Shown: piece by piece, positions 26,261 to 35,287 of the stretch
How positions within the stretch are numbered: the first letter of the stretch is position 1
How the letters are laid out: each line of letters begins with the position of its first letter
Assembly (NCBI GenBank): GCA_963791455.1
Contig: CAWBSM010000001.1
Location: forward strand, 62,001 to 126,000
Length of the DNA: 64,000 nt
Origin: Bog-473 sp963791455
GTDB lineage: Bacteria > Actinomycetota > Acidimicrobiia > Acidimicrobiales > RAAP-2
Direction of reading: 5' to 3'
Notes under the pieces: model-generated
The model's database searches: none
What the model was told of the DNA's origin: nothing
The model's input: the letters and a program-made list of their open reading frames with translations, nothing else
Program-made: the position numbers and the translations under genes

Positions 26261-27388
26261 CTACTGAATGCTCAGGATCTGCTTCACGGACTGCGCCTCC
26301 ACCTTGGAGGGCAGCGGCTGGAAGTTGACCTGGGACAGGTATGAGGTGCTGTTCCCGTACTTGGGGTTGATCGCCCATTCGAGCACCGACCGGATGTTCT
26401 TGGCCGTCGAGCTGCTCGACTGGTGGGTCGAGACGATGGCGTACTCGTAGTTGACGATCGGGTACCCGCCCTTGGCGGAACCGTAGATGAGCGAGATGGT
26501 GCCGTTGGCCGGCGTCTTCTTCGCGAACGCCGCCGCTTCGGCCTCGATGGACGCCGCATTCGGCACGACATATTCGCCCTTGACGTTCTGCAGCTGGGCG
26601 TAGCCGAGCCCGGCCTGCAGGGCCTGGGTCAAGTAGCTGATGCCCACGTAGGCGATGCAACCCGGCGTCGCCTTGCAGCCCGAGACCATGCCCGAGTTAC
26701 CCATCTCGCCCAGCGCGCCGGGCGCGGACGGCCACGGCACGGTGGTGTTGAAGCCGATCTTGGCTCCCCATCCCGAGGCGTCGGTCTTGGACAGGAACTG
26801 CGTGAACAAGAACGTGTCACCGCTGCTGTCGGATCGGTGCAGCGTCACGATGGGGGTGGCCGGAAGCGTGACCCCCGAGTTGAGGTTCGCGATCTGCGAG
26901 TTGTTCCACGTGGTGATCTGGCCCTGGTAGATCTCCGAGATGACCTTCCCCGTGAGCTTCAGGTGTGAGAGGACGCCCGGGATGTTGTAGGCGACCATCT
27001 GGGCCGAGATGGCCGTCGGGATGTTCTTGAGGTCCGGGTTGGCCGACACCACGCTCGGGGACAGGTAGGCGTCGGAGGCCCCGATGTCGATCGTGCCGTT
27101 CTCGGCCTCCGAGATTCCGGTGCCCGAGCCCGTCCCCGCGGTCTGGATGGTGGTGCTCGGGAACTTGGTGTTGAACCCGCCGGCCCAGAGGTTGAAGAGC
27201 GGGTACATCAGCGTGCTCCCCGTCTCGGTCACGGTGCCGCCCGAGGGCGTCTCGACGCCGCTGCTGGGCAGTTTGGTACTGGCCGACGCAGCAGTCGCCC
27301 CGAATGCGACCGAGCTCAGCGCGAGTCCGGCCACCGCGGTGCCGACGAGGCCCCGCTTCAGTCGTGCCGCGCCCATCAATGTCTTCAC
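26261..27388 (-). CDS. pstS: Phosphate-binding protein PstS
   Basis: This 375-residue secreted protein has a Sec signal peptide (basic start, hydrophobic core, cleavage after an ATAASAS-type segment near residue 37). It then carries the PstS ligand motifs: ETGSTLMYPLFN, TGSGTGISEAENG, IGASDA and HRSDSSGDTFLF. No lipobox cysteine is visible at the signal end, so it is probably not a lipoprotein in the usual way. GTG 27388 has AAGGAG upstream. It captures phosphate outside the membrane for PstCAB. It lies second in the operon, after pstB, which is not the usual pstSCAB order. Confidence 0.92.
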   Translation of the reverse strand: MKTLMGAARLKRGLVGTAVAGLALSSVAFGATAASASTKLPSSGVETPSGGTVTETGSTLMYPLFNLWAGGFNTKFPSTTIQTAGTGSGTGISEAENGTIDIGASDAYLSPSVVSANPDLKNIPTAISAQMVAYNIPGVLSHLKLTGKVISEIYQGQITTWNNSQIANLNSGVTLPATPIVTLHRSDSSGDTFLFTQFLSKTDASGWGAKIGFNTTVPWPSAPGALGEMGNSGMVSGCKATPGCIAYVGISYLTQALQAGLGYAQLQNVKGEYVVPNAASIEAEAAAFAKKTPANGTISLIYGSAKGGYPIVNYEYAIVSTHQSSSSTAKNIRSVLEWAINPKYGNSTSYLSQVNFQPLPSKVEAQSVKQILSIQ

Positions 27389-27492
27389 AGGTTCTCTCCT
27401 TGTGAGGTGGTTGGTGTGTGCTTCGGTGTTGCTGATTGGTCAACTCCTGCCGTTGCCGCCGGCAAAGGAAGTCACGTGGAGCGGGCCAGGCC

Positions 27493-28353
27493 CTACCCCA
27501 TCCGTCCCGTGACGTACCGCTCGGTATCGGGATGCTTGGGCTGGTTGAACAGTTCTTCGGTCGGGCCGTGTTCCATCAGCTGGCCCTGGTAGAAGAAAAT
27601 CGTCTGGTTCGAGACACGCATGGCCTGGCCGAGGTTGTGCGTCACCACGACCAGCGACAGCGCGGGCGTCAACGTCTTCAGCAGCGCTTCGATCGACTCC
27701 GTGGTCACCGGGTCGAGCGCGGACGTCGGCTCGTCGAGTAGGAGGACCTCGGGCCCGACCGCGAGCGCCCGCGCCAGGCAGAGGAGCTGTTGCTGCCCGC
27801 CTGAGAGCCGGAAGGGCGAGTCGCTCAGGCGGTCCTTGACCATGTCCCAGAGGCCGACCTCGGTCAGGCGCCGCTCGCACACGACGTCGAGTTGCTTTCC
27901 CTTGGCGATGCGGTGGGCCTTCACGCCGGCCACGACGTTGTCCTTGATCGACATGGGGAACGGGTTCGGCCGTTGGAACAGCATGCCGACCCGGCGGCGC
28001 AGCGTGAGCAGATCGACGTGCTGGGCCCACAGGCTCTCTTCGTCGAGTGTCACATTGCCGGTGCGTTCGAAGCCCGGGACGCGGTCGTTCATCCGGTTCA
28101 GCGTGCGCAAGAAGGTCGACTTGCCCGAGCCCGTGGGCCCGATCAGCGCGGTGATCGAGCCCCGCTTCAATTGGACGTTGATGTCGGCCAGTACCGAGCG
28201 TCCCGAGAACCCGAGGTTCAGCCTCTCCGCTTCCATGACACAGGGCGGCCGGGCGGCATCGGGATCGAGGGCCTTGAGGGCCTCGTCGACATAGCTCTGT
28301 GTTTCGGTCGCAACGAGATCGTTACGCGCGTCGCCCGTCTCTGACTCGTCCAC
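27493..28353 (-). CDS. pstB: Phosphate ABC transporter ATP-binding protein PstB
   Basis: This 286-residue ABC ATPase has Walker A GPTGSGKST (residues 72-80), the Q-loop in LFQRPNPFPMS, signature LSGGQQQ (183-189), Walker B VLLLDEP (203-209) and the switch His in VVVTHNLGQA. It powers the phosphate importer. The first 38 residues are extra relative to most PstB proteins; starting at Met40 would give the usual length, but the PHO box and -10 placement favour GTG 28353. It leads the operon (pstB-S-C-A). Confidence 0.93.
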   Translation of the reverse strand: MDESETGDARNDLVATETQSYVDEALKALDPDAARPPCVMEAERLNLGFSGRSVLADINVQLKRGSITALIGPTGSGKSTFLRTLNRMNDRVPGFERTGNVTLDEESLWAQHVDLLTLRRRVGMLFQRPNPFPMSIKDNVVAGVKAHRIAKGKQLDVVCERRLTEVGLWDMVKDRLSDSPFRLSGGQQQLLCLARALAVGPEVLLLDEPTSALDPVTTESIEALLKTLTPALSLVVVTHNLGQAMRVSNQTIFFYQGQLMEHGPTEELFNQPKHPDTERYVTGRMG

Positions 28354-28360
28354 TACGAGG

Positions 28361-28366
28361 ACCGTA
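28361..28366 (-). promoter_or_regulatory. -10 box of the pst operon
   Basis: TACGGT on the minus strand, 7 nt before GTG 28353, so the transcript would start at or next to the start codon (leaderless). No conventional -35 is visible; the PHO box occupies that position 9 nt upstream. Confidence 0.65.
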
Positions 28367-28375
28367 GCGATGCCA

Positions 28376-28415
28376 GGTGAACGTCCGGCAACAGGAAGGC
28401 AACTTCAGGGTGAAC
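28376..28415 (-). promoter_or_regulatory. PHO box: four GTTCACC/GTTGCC direct repeats
   Basis: On the minus strand the order is GTTCACC, GTTGCC, GTTGCC, GTTCACC, beginning 12, 11 and 10 nt apart. This is the roughly 11-bp direct-repeat design bound by PhoP/PhoB response regulators in actinobacteria. It replaces the -35 of the pstB promoter, so the operon is expected to be induced by phosphate starvation. Confidence 0.8.
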
Positions 28416-28477
28416 TGTTTGTAAGCAAAAGCTTTTCACGTGCCGCTGGCCTTCGGACAGGGCCGGTTGCTACCTGC

Positions 28478-29353
28478 TCAGGCCCGAAGCGCTCCCGTCT
28501 CTTGGTTCGTCCGCGCCATCGCCTCCCGGTGGGCCGTCGCGATGGCCGTGACGATGCCGGGCGCCCATGCGACGACGGCAAGGCAGGCCAGGGCGGCCGG
28601 GATCGAGAGGACCAGTGCCGCCCCGGTCGAGAAGAGCGCGCAGATCCCCGCCAAGCTGCTCACGAAGGCCGTGACGAGCCAGGCGACCCACCACTGCAGC
28701 ACCCGCGGCCGATGGGGGTCACCCGGCGGGAGGCAGTCGCGGATGGCCGAGTAGGGCACCCAGAGGTTGACCACCGGCACGAACCATGCGCCGACGCCCC
28801 AGGCCGGAGAGCGACGGGAGGGGATCCCGAGTGCCCGTCCGGCCGAGGCGGCCCGGTGCTGCCAGATGCAGGCCGCGACCACCGCGGCGAGGGTGAGCAC
28901 CCCGACGATCAGGCTGACGGCGCTGAACCCGCTCGGGCCGTGATAGGGGGGAGGCGTGATGCCGTTCTGTGCGTCGTGCCAGTCCACCCGGAACTGGTGG
29001 CCGACGGCGCGCAGCTGGTCGGCGTTCACTCGTTGCATGACCAGGTTGACGAGGAAGTAGACGGCGGGCATCACAACGGCGAGGCGCGCCATCGGCACCA
29101 TTCCCAACTCGTCGGCCACCGACTTGCTCGCGTTGAAGGCGCTCAGCCGCTGCGACGCCGTCACCCATGGCGCCACTTCCGAGGCCGGACCCTCGGGCGG
29201 CCCCGCCCCGGCCCAGGGCGGCGGCGGCGGACGCTGGGGCAAGACGGTCGCCTCGGTCCACGCGTAGCCATCCCACCAGCGCTGTCCCGGCCCGCCGGCG
29301 GGATCCGGGTACCACCCCGGGGGCGCCCCGGGATAGCCGCTGTGCTCGCTCAC
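28478..29353 (-). CDS. DUF4328 membrane protein with N-terminal DUF2510
   Basis: This 291-residue protein begins with a DUF2510 module (GAPPGWYPDPAGGPGQRWW) and a Pro-rich linker. It then has about six TM helices of the DUF4328 type (VGAWFVPVVNLWVPYSAI, a typical DUF4328 core motif). GTG 29353 is chosen because it starts the DUF2510 motif; a CAGGAT box 6 nt upstream may be a leaderless -10. It is divergent from the epimerase at 29409 across 55 bp. Function unknown. Confidence 0.82.
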   Translation of the reverse strand: MSEHSGYPGAPPGWYPDPAGGPGQRWWDGYAWTEATVLPQRPPPPPWAGAGPPEGPASEVAPWVTASQRLSAFNASKSVADELGMVPMARLAVVMPAVYFLVNLVMQRVNADQLRAVGHQFRVDWHDAQNGITPPPYHGPSGFSAVSLIVGVLTLAAVVAACIWQHRAASAGRALGIPSRRSPAWGVGAWFVPVVNLWVPYSAIRDCLPPGDPHRPRVLQWWVAWLVTAFVSSLAGICALFSTGAALVLSIPAALACLAVVAWAPGIVTAIATAHREAMARTNQETGALRA

Positions 29354-29395
29354 CCCTCTATCCTGCCAAAGGGTCGCCTCTCCACCGTGCAGGCG

Positions 29396-29401
29396 TAGCC
29401 T
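29396..29401 (+). promoter_or_regulatory. Leaderless -10 box for the epimerase gene
   Basis: TAGCCT ends 7 nt before ATG 29409 and no ribosome site is present, so transcription should start at the start codon. The divergent DUF4328 gene begins only 55 bp away. Confidence 0.55.
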
Positions 29402-29408
29402 CGGGCGC

Positions 29409-30365
29409 ATGCGCGTCTTCGTCGCGGGAGGCTCTGGAGCCATCGGGCGACCGCTGGTGCGTGCCCTCGTTGCGGCCGAGCACGAGGTCACCGTGTTCTC
29501 CCGCAGCCCGGAGAGGGTCGCCGCCCTGGATCTGCCCGGGGTCGTCCCGGCGGCCGGCGATGCCTTCGACCCCGAAAGCCTGCGGCGCGCCGTCCAGGCG
29601 GCCCGGCCCGACGTCGTCGTGAACCAGCTGACCAACCTGCCGCAGTCGGCCAATCCGCTCGCCGTCAAGCGCGGTTTCGACACCACGAGCCGCCTGCGCC
29701 GCGAGGTCTCCGGCCGGCTTGTCGCCGCCGCCCGGGCCGCCGGGGCACACCGGGTCGTCGCCCAGAGCATCTCGTTCGCCTACCGCCCCGGATCGGGGAC
29801 GCGCACCGAGTCCGACGCGCTCTGGAGCGACGCCCCGGGACAGATCGGCCGCCTCACGGGATCGCTGGCGACCCTCGAGTCGGCCACGCTGGGCGACGAC
29901 GCCATCGAAGGGGTCGTGTTGCGCTACGGCACCTTCTACGGTCCCGGCACCTACTTCGCGCCAGGCGGTCTCTACGCCACCATGATCGCCAAGCGCCTGC
30001 TGCCCATCCCGGGCGACGGCGGCGGGCTCTTCGGTTTCGTGCACATCGACGACGCCGCCTCCGCCACCGTGGCAGCGCTGCAGGGGCCGGCCGGCGTCTT
30101 CAACCTCGTCGACGATCATCCCGCCGCGAGCGCGGAGTGGATGCCCTTCGTGGCGCGATTCCTCGGCGCCAAGCCGCCGCACCGGGTGCCCGAATCGGTG
30201 GCGCGCGTGGGGGCGGGGAAGTTCCTGACCTATCTGATGTGCGACCAACCGGCCGTCTCCAACCGGCGGGCCCGCAGCGAGCTCGGCTGGGTACCGCAGT
30301 TCCCGGACTGGCACGAGGGCCTGCCCACCGCGCTCGCGCCGGAACGAGATCCGGCGGGCGGGTGA
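29409..30365 (+). CDS. NAD-dependent epimerase/dehydratase-type oxidoreductase
   Basis: This 318-residue extended-SDR protein has an N-terminal cofactor motif GGSGAIGRPLVRALV (GxxGxxG) and a central RYGTFYGPGTYF segment typical of NAD-dependent epimerases. The usual YxxxK active site is not obvious: the expected region reads SISFAYRPGSG, so catalysis may be altered. The downstream FVHIDDAASATVAAL strand is conserved in the family. It may act on a nucleotide sugar or small carbonyl compound. It is convergent with chrA, 16 nt away. Confidence 0.82.
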   Translation: MRVFVAGGSGAIGRPLVRALVAAEHEVTVFSRSPERVAALDLPGVVPAAGDAFDPESLRRAVQAARPDVVVNQLTNLPQSANPLAVKRGFDTTSRLRREVSGRLVAAARAAGAHRVVAQSISFAYRPGSGTRTESDALWSDAPGQIGRLTGSLATLESATLGDDAIEGVVLRYGTFYGPGTYFAPGGLYATMIAKRLLPIPGDGGGLFGFVHIDDAASATVAALQGPAGVFNLVDDHPAASAEWMPFVARFLGAKPPHRVPESVARVGAGKFLTYLMCDQPAVSNRRARSELGWVPQFPDWHEGLPTALAPERDPAGG

Positions 30366-30381
30366 TCGGCCGTCTCTGGAT

Positions 30382-31560
30382 TCACCCCCCCACGGGCAGT
30401 CCCAGTGCCGCGCCCAACGCGCCGATGACGCCGGCGCCCACCAGGGTGAGCACCACGCTGCGCCGGAGCCCGACGATCAGCGCCAGCGCGCCCGCCAGGA
30501 TCACCACTTGCCACAGGTGCGACACGGCGAGGGCGAGCGGGATGGACGCGCCGGCGATCGCGCCGATCGCCGCCGGTCCGGCGCCGCCCAGGAAGGACTG
30601 CGCGACCCGGTTGGTGCGCAACGCAGAGAAGTGTCGGGCTCCGGCGAAGATGAAGACGAACGATGGCGAGAAGGCGACCAGCGCCGCCAGGAGGGCACCG
30701 CCCACGCCCGCCGCCGCATAGCCCACCACGGCGACGGTCTGCACGACCGGACCCGGCGTGATCTGCCCGAGCGCCACGGCGTTGAGGAACTGGGTGTTCG
30801 TCATCCAGTGGTAGTGGTGAACGGCGTCGGCCTGCATCAGCGGGATGATCACGAAGCCCCCACCGAACGACAGCGCGCCCACCTTGAGCGCCACCCAGGT
30901 CAACGCGCCCAGTCCGCCGGTCGCCACGACGGCGAGCGGCGCCACGACGAACCCCTTCAGGGGCCCGGACGGGTGCACCCCCCGCGAGACGGCGACCTCC
31001 ACCAACCCACACCCCAACAGCACCAGCACCAGCAACGTGCCGACCGTGGCCGCGGCCACGCCGCCGAGCAGGGCGTAGAGCACCCAGCGCCCCCGGCGGG
31101 CCCTGGCCGTACCGGCGCGGCGCCAACTGGCGGGGATCAGGCCGAGTGCCGCGTTGACCGCGACCGGCGCCACCGCGGCGCCGGCACCGAGTGCGGCGCC
31201 CTCGATCCAGGTGGGTGGGTGGGACGCCAGGAACACGGCAGCGAGCACGATGATGGCGGCCAACCCGGGGCAGATGAAGCACGCACCCCCGACCAGCGCG
31301 CCCGGCAGGCCGCGCAGTCGCCAGGCGCAGAAGATGGCGAGCTGCGTCGACGCCGGCCCGGGGAGCAGGTTCGTCGCCGCGATGGCGTCCTCGAACTCGG
31401 TTTCGTCCAACCAGTGCTCGCGCTCGACGGTCAGCCGGCGCAGCATGGCGATGTGGGTGGGCGGTCCGCCGAAGCCCGTGACGCCGATGCGGCCCCACTC
31501 CTTGGCGATGGTCCCCAGGGCGACGTCGGGTCGTGCGTCCGGGGTCGGCTCGTCCGGCAT
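30382..31560 (-). CDS. chrA: ChrA family chromate transporter
   Basis: This 392-residue protein has two tandem CHR domains, as in long ChrA proteins. The N-terminal half has FGGPPTHIAMLRR and NLLPGPASTQLA; the C-terminal half has FGGGFVIIPLMQAD and ALGQITPGPVVQT. About ten TM helices are predicted. Known members export chromate, but the family is broad and many homologues have no proven chromate role. No chrB or metal regulator is adjacent. It lies 37 nt upstream (in transcription order) of no gene on its own strand; the LLM gene at 31598 precedes it. Confidence 0.88.
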   Translation of the reverse strand: MPDEPTPDARPDVALGTIAKEWGRIGVTGFGGPPTHIAMLRRLTVEREHWLDETEFEDAIAATNLLPGPASTQLAIFCAWRLRGLPGALVGGACFICPGLAAIIVLAAVFLASHPPTWIEGAALGAGAAVAPVAVNAALGLIPASWRRAGTARARRGRWVLYALLGGVAAATVGTLLVLVLLGCGLVEVAVSRGVHPSGPLKGFVVAPLAVVATGGLGALTWVALKVGALSFGGGFVIIPLMQADAVHHYHWMTNTQFLNAVALGQITPGPVVQTVAVVGYAAAGVGGALLAALVAFSPSFVFIFAGARHFSALRTNRVAQSFLGGAGPAAIGAIAGASIPLALAVSHLWQVVILAGALALIVGLRRSVVLTLVGAGVIGALGAALGLPVGG

Positions 31561-31597
31561 GCCTCATGTTCGCATGCGTCGTCCGCGCGGCGAGGCG

Positions 31598-32458
31598 CTA
31601 CAGCAGGACCGGCGCCATCTCCTCGAGCGCCGCGATGTGCGCGTCGACGTTCGGCAGTCCCGCATGCATCGTGTTCAGTGACAGGTGGCTCGCACCGGCC
31701 TCGCGCCAGCGTCGGGCGTGCCGGGCGATCTTGTCGTGGTCCCGGTTGGCGTACTCGAGTCTCCCCTCGAACTGGAACCCCGACAGGTCGCGTCCGGCCT
31801 CGGCCGCGCCCTCGCGGATGATCTCGAGCGCGCCTTCGAGGCCACCACCAGGGCGCGTCATGGGGAACCAGCCGTCGGCGACCCGTCCCACCCGGCGCAG
31901 GGCCGCCGGCGCATGAGCGCCGATCCAGATCGGGATCGGTCGCTGCACGGGCAAGGGTGCGAGTCCGGACGCCCTGATGTGGTGGAAGCGGCCGTCGACG
32001 GTGACGCTCCGCTGTGTCCACAACGCGCGCAGCACCGCGACCTGCTCCTCCAAGATGGTCGTCCGCTCCTCGAAGGGCACGCCGAGCGCGTCGTACTCGA
32101 GCTTGTTCCAGCCGATGCCGAGCCCGAGTCGGAAACGGCCACCGCACAGCAGGTCGACCTCCGCGGCCTGCTTGGCGAGCAGTGCCGTCTGGCGCTGGGG
32201 CCCGATGAGGATCGAGGTGGCGAAGGCCAGGTCGGTGCAGGCGGCCAGGTAGGCGAACATCGTCAGCGGCTCGCGGAACGGGTCGTCGATCGTGTAAGGC
32301 CCTCCGAGATCGCCCAGCACGGCGGTGTCGCCGCCGAGCACATGGTCATAGGCGGCGAGATGGGTGTACCCGAGGTCCGCGACCGCCTGCCCGATGGCGC
32401 GGACGGCCCCACGGTCGCCGCCCACCTCGGTCTGCGGGAAGATCACGCCGATATCCAT
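31598..32458 (-). CDS. LLM class F420-dependent oxidoreductase
   Basis: This 286-residue luciferase-like monooxygenase fold protein has IGVIFPQTEVGG at the N-terminus, TSILIGPQRQTALLAKQAAE, the GRFRLGLGIGWNKLEYDALG stretch and a PIWIGAHAPAALRR segment. These fit the F420-using subgroup common in actinobacteria. Substrate unknown. It faces another LLM gene at 32535 in divergent orientation and precedes chrA by 37 nt. A CAGACT box 6 nt before ATG 32458 may be a leaderless -10. Confidence 0.87.
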   Translation of the reverse strand: MDIGVIFPQTEVGGDRGAVRAIGQAVADLGYTHLAAYDHVLGGDTAVLGDLGGPYTIDDPFREPLTMFAYLAACTDLAFATSILIGPQRQTALLAKQAAEVDLLCGGRFRLGLGIGWNKLEYDALGVPFEERTTILEEQVAVLRALWTQRSVTVDGRFHHIRASGLAPLPVQRPIPIWIGAHAPAALRRVGRVADGWFPMTRPGGGLEGALEIIREGAAEAGRDLSGFQFEGRLEYANRDHDKIARHARRWREAGASHLSLNTMHAGLPNVDAHIAALEEMAPVLL

Positions 32459-32522
32459 GAGCGCAGTCTGCCCCGTCCGCGGCTCTCCGCGAGCAGCGGG
32501 GCCGGTGGGGTGCCCGGACGGT

Positions 32523-32528
32523 TAACTT
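32523..32528 (+). promoter_or_regulatory. Leaderless -10 box for the second LLM gene
   Basis: TAACTT ends 6 nt before ATG 32535 and no ribosome site is seen. The divergent LLM gene starts 76 bp away, so both share one regulatory region. Confidence 0.55.
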
Positions 32529-32534
32529 GGGCCG

Positions 32535-33464
32535 ATGAAGCTGCGCATCTTCGTCGAGCCACAGTTCGGTGCTTCGTACGACCAGCAGGTGAGGATGGCG
32601 CAGGCGGCTGAGGCAGTCGGCTTCGACGCCTTCTTCCGCTCCGATCACTTCCTCACCATGGGGGGCGACGGCCTTCCCGGCCCGACCGACTCGTGGGTCA
32701 CCCTCGGCGCCATCGCCCGAGAAACCGAGCGCATCCGCCTGGGGACGCTCGTCACCTCGGCCACGTTCCGGCTCCCCGGGCTGCTCGCCGTCCAGGTGGC
32801 ACAGGTCGACGCCATGAGCGGGGGCCGCGTCGAGCTCGGCCTCGGTGCCGGGTGGTACGACGCCGAGCACTCGGCCTATGGCGTCCCGTTCCCGCCCACG
32901 GGTGAGCGCATGGAGCGCCTGGAAGAGCAATTCGCCATCGTGCGCGGGCTGTGGGACACACCGGTCGGCGGGACGTTCAGCTTCGAAGGTCGTCACTACC
33001 ACTTGAAGGACAGCCCCGCGCTTCCCAAGCCGGTCCAGCGGCCCCATCCCCCGCTCATCGTCGGGGGCGGTGGCCCGAGACGCACGCCGCGGCTCGCGGC
33101 CACCTACGCCGACGAGTTCAACCTGCCGTTCTCGTCGGTCGCCGACACCGAGGCCCAGTACGGGCGCGTGCGCGCCGCCTGCGAGGATCGCGGCCGCGAC
33201 CCGTCGTCACTGCGTCTCTCGGCCGCCCAAACGGTGTGCTGCGGGGTCGACGAAGCAGAGGTTGAGCGTCGTGCCGCCAAGATCGGCCGCAAAGCCGATG
33301 AGCTGCGGGCTTACGGTGTGGCGGGCACCCCGGACGAGGTAGTGGCGCGTCTCGAGGCGTTCGCGGGAATCGGGGCGCAGACGGTCTATCTGCAGGTGCT
33401 CGACCTCGACGACCTCGAGCACATCGAACTGCTGGCCAAGGAAGTGCTTGGCCGAGTCTCCTGA
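32535..33464 (+). CDS. LLM class F420-dependent oxidoreductase
   Basis: This 309-residue protein has the LLM motifs RIFVEPQFGASYDQQVRMAQ at the N-terminus, RSDHFLTMGG, GRVELGLGAGWYDAEHSAYG and PHPPLIVGGGGPRRTPRLAA. It fits the F420-dependent TIGR-type subfamily. It is only distantly like the divergent LLM protein at 31598, so the two are not a recent duplication. Substrate unknown. Its stop codon abuts the stop of the convergent phospholipase gene, the two forming TGATCA. Confidence 0.88.
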   Translation: MKLRIFVEPQFGASYDQQVRMAQAAEAVGFDAFFRSDHFLTMGGDGLPGPTDSWVTLGAIARETERIRLGTLVTSATFRLPGLLAVQVAQVDAMSGGRVELGLGAGWYDAEHSAYGVPFPPTGERMERLEEQFAIVRGLWDTPVGGTFSFEGRHYHLKDSPALPKPVQRPHPPLIVGGGGPRRTPRLAATYADEFNLPFSSVADTEAQYGRVRAACEDRGRDPSSLRLSAAQTVCCGVDEAEVERRAAKIGRKADELRAYGVAGTPDEVVARLEAFAGIGAQTVYLQVLDLDDLEHIELLAKEVLGRVS

Positions 33465-35045
33465 TCAGCCGCCCGACGTACTGGGCGGCGTCGCGGTGCA
33501 CCCATCGCACGGTCCCATGCCGTCGAAGTAGGCGGGGAGGGAAGGCGAGTCCGTGGGCGGGTTGGTGGGGAGAAGCACGGGCGGGCGCGGCGCCTGGTCG
33601 AAGTCGAAGTCGTTCACCATGTTCCCCAAGATCTTCTCGTCCTCGCGCACGTCCGGGCGTGGGTCGGAACGCCCGTCGGTCTTGGGGTTGAGGCGGGATC
33701 CGCCCAAGAAGTCGTCCTCGATGAATTTCAGGTAAGCGTCGCTCGAGAGAGTCTGGTGGTCGACGTACCCCTTCTTGGCATAGGGCGAGATCACCAGACC
33801 GGGCACCCGCAGGCCGTACCCGTTCTGGTCAACGGGGGGCGGGACCACGTGGTCGTAGAAGCCGCCCCAGTCGTCCCACTGCAAGAAGATGGCCGTCGAA
33901 TCCCAGTCAGGACTCTTCATGGCCGCGTTGATGACCGCAGTGACGTAGGCCTGTCCCTGGTGGACGCTGCCCGGAGGGTGCTCGCTGTCGGCTTGAGAGG
34001 GTGTGACCCACGCCACGGCAGGCAGTGTCCCGGCCTTGGCCGAGGCGAAGTAGTCGTTGAGCGGCTGGATGTTGCGGAGTTGGTGGTCCTTCTGCACGTC
34101 CTCGAAGACGGGCAGCGGGTTCCAGATCCCGGGCGTGAGGTAGCTCTGCGCCAGCGGCGGGCAGGTCACGGCCGAGTCGTTGTCGCAGTCGGGCTGGTCC
34201 CCGGTCTGCACGTAGTAGGCCCACGGGACGTGTTTGTTGTAGAGGAGCCAGGTGATGTCCGTCCAGGCGTTGGTGATGTCGGCCGTGCCGGTGTCGATGG
34301 CCTGGTCCACGTATTCCTGCATCTGGGCGGGCGTGTAGGGGCCGACGATGCTGTTGACGCAGCTGGACGGGCTGGGGTTGGAGCATTTGGCCGACCAACC
34401 CGACACCAGGTACAAGTGGTCGGGCAGCGACCACGACGCAACCGGTTCGAACATGTGGTCGTCGAGCGCGAAATCGTCGGCATATTCCCAGTAGTTCGGG
34501 ATTTCCGCCGCCGTGTGATAGCCCATGACGTCTGGCGTCGCCGACTGGGAGCAGGCTGGGTTGTCGACGTGGGCCCCGCAGCCCTTCTTGGCCTTGGATG
34601 CCGACGCGATGAATCCGTCCATCTTCCCCCCGTCGACATCGTGACGAGCGTTCGCCGCGCCGTGCGGACCGCCACCGTTCACGTCCGCGGTGTCGTGATA
34701 CGGCGCCTGGCACCCTCCGGTCGGGATGGAGACGCACACAGTCGGCACACCGTTGTGCATGGGGATGCCGTCGGCACCCGGGAAGGTGCCGAAGTAACTG
34801 TCGAAGGACCGGTTCTCCTGCTCGATGATGATGACGTGCTTGATCTTGTGGATGCCCGCCGCCACGACGTAGTGGCCCGCGGGGCCGCCGGTCACCCGCT
34901 CCACGCGGGCGACCGGGGAAGGTGGCGAACTGCTCCCGCACGCGCCGAGGGTCACGGCGAGGACGAGCACGCTCGCCGTGACCGGGACGACGACGAGGCT
35001 GTGACGAGTGTTCCGCCTGCGTCGTGATGAAGGGCGTCGTTGCAT
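33465..35045 (-). CDS. Phospholipase C / acid phosphatase-type lipoprotein
   Basis: This 526-residue protein has an Arg-rich start, a hydrophobic segment and a lipobox LGAC, so it should be an exported, lipid-anchored protein. The mature part shows the phosphoesterase (PLC/AcpA) motifs EQENRSFDSYFGTF, a WDDWGGFYDHVVPP metal-binding segment and PGLVISPYAKKG. The family cleaves phosphate esters such as phosphatidylcholine or phosphomonoesters outside the cell. It may help phosphate supply, but I could not find a PHO box upstream. Convergent with the LLM gene. Confidence 0.85.
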   Translation of the reverse strand: MQRRPSSRRRRNTRHSLVVVPVTASVLVLAVTLGACGSSSPPSPVARVERVTGGPAGHYVVAAGIHKIKHVIIIEQENRSFDSYFGTFPGADGIPMHNGVPTVCVSIPTGGCQAPYHDTADVNGGGPHGAANARHDVDGGKMDGFIASASKAKKGCGAHVDNPACSQSATPDVMGYHTAAEIPNYWEYADDFALDDHMFEPVASWSLPDHLYLVSGWSAKCSNPSPSSCVNSIVGPYTPAQMQEYVDQAIDTGTADITNAWTDITWLLYNKHVPWAYYVQTGDQPDCDNDSAVTCPPLAQSYLTPGIWNPLPVFEDVQKDHQLRNIQPLNDYFASAKAGTLPAVAWVTPSQADSEHPPGSVHQGQAYVTAVINAAMKSPDWDSTAIFLQWDDWGGFYDHVVPPPVDQNGYGLRVPGLVISPYAKKGYVDHQTLSSDAYLKFIEDDFLGGSRLNPKTDGRSDPRPDVREDEKILGNMVNDFDFDQAPRPPVLLPTNPPTDSPSLPAYFDGMGPCDGCTATPPSTSGG

Positions 35046-35287
35046 CCACTGCAGTATTCGTTACGGGATCCCACGCGGCAACGACACGGGCCCATCCATG
35101 GCAAACCCCTAACAAGTTCCCGCTTGGCGGTGACGACGACCTGCCGAGGCGGCGCGGTGGCCCAGGCCTGGACCGGATTTGCGTGCACCGGCCGGAATTG
35201 TGTTCCTCGTCGGTACGCTTGGGCAGGCCGGCCCGGGGTCCCGACCAGGTCCGGCACAGCGTCGAGTGACGTGGACGGGAGGACGAC

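Noticed and set aside
35046..35287. PHO box upstream of the phospholipase C-like gene
   Set aside because: GTTGCC- and GTCACC-like words occur, but without the regular 11-bp spacing.
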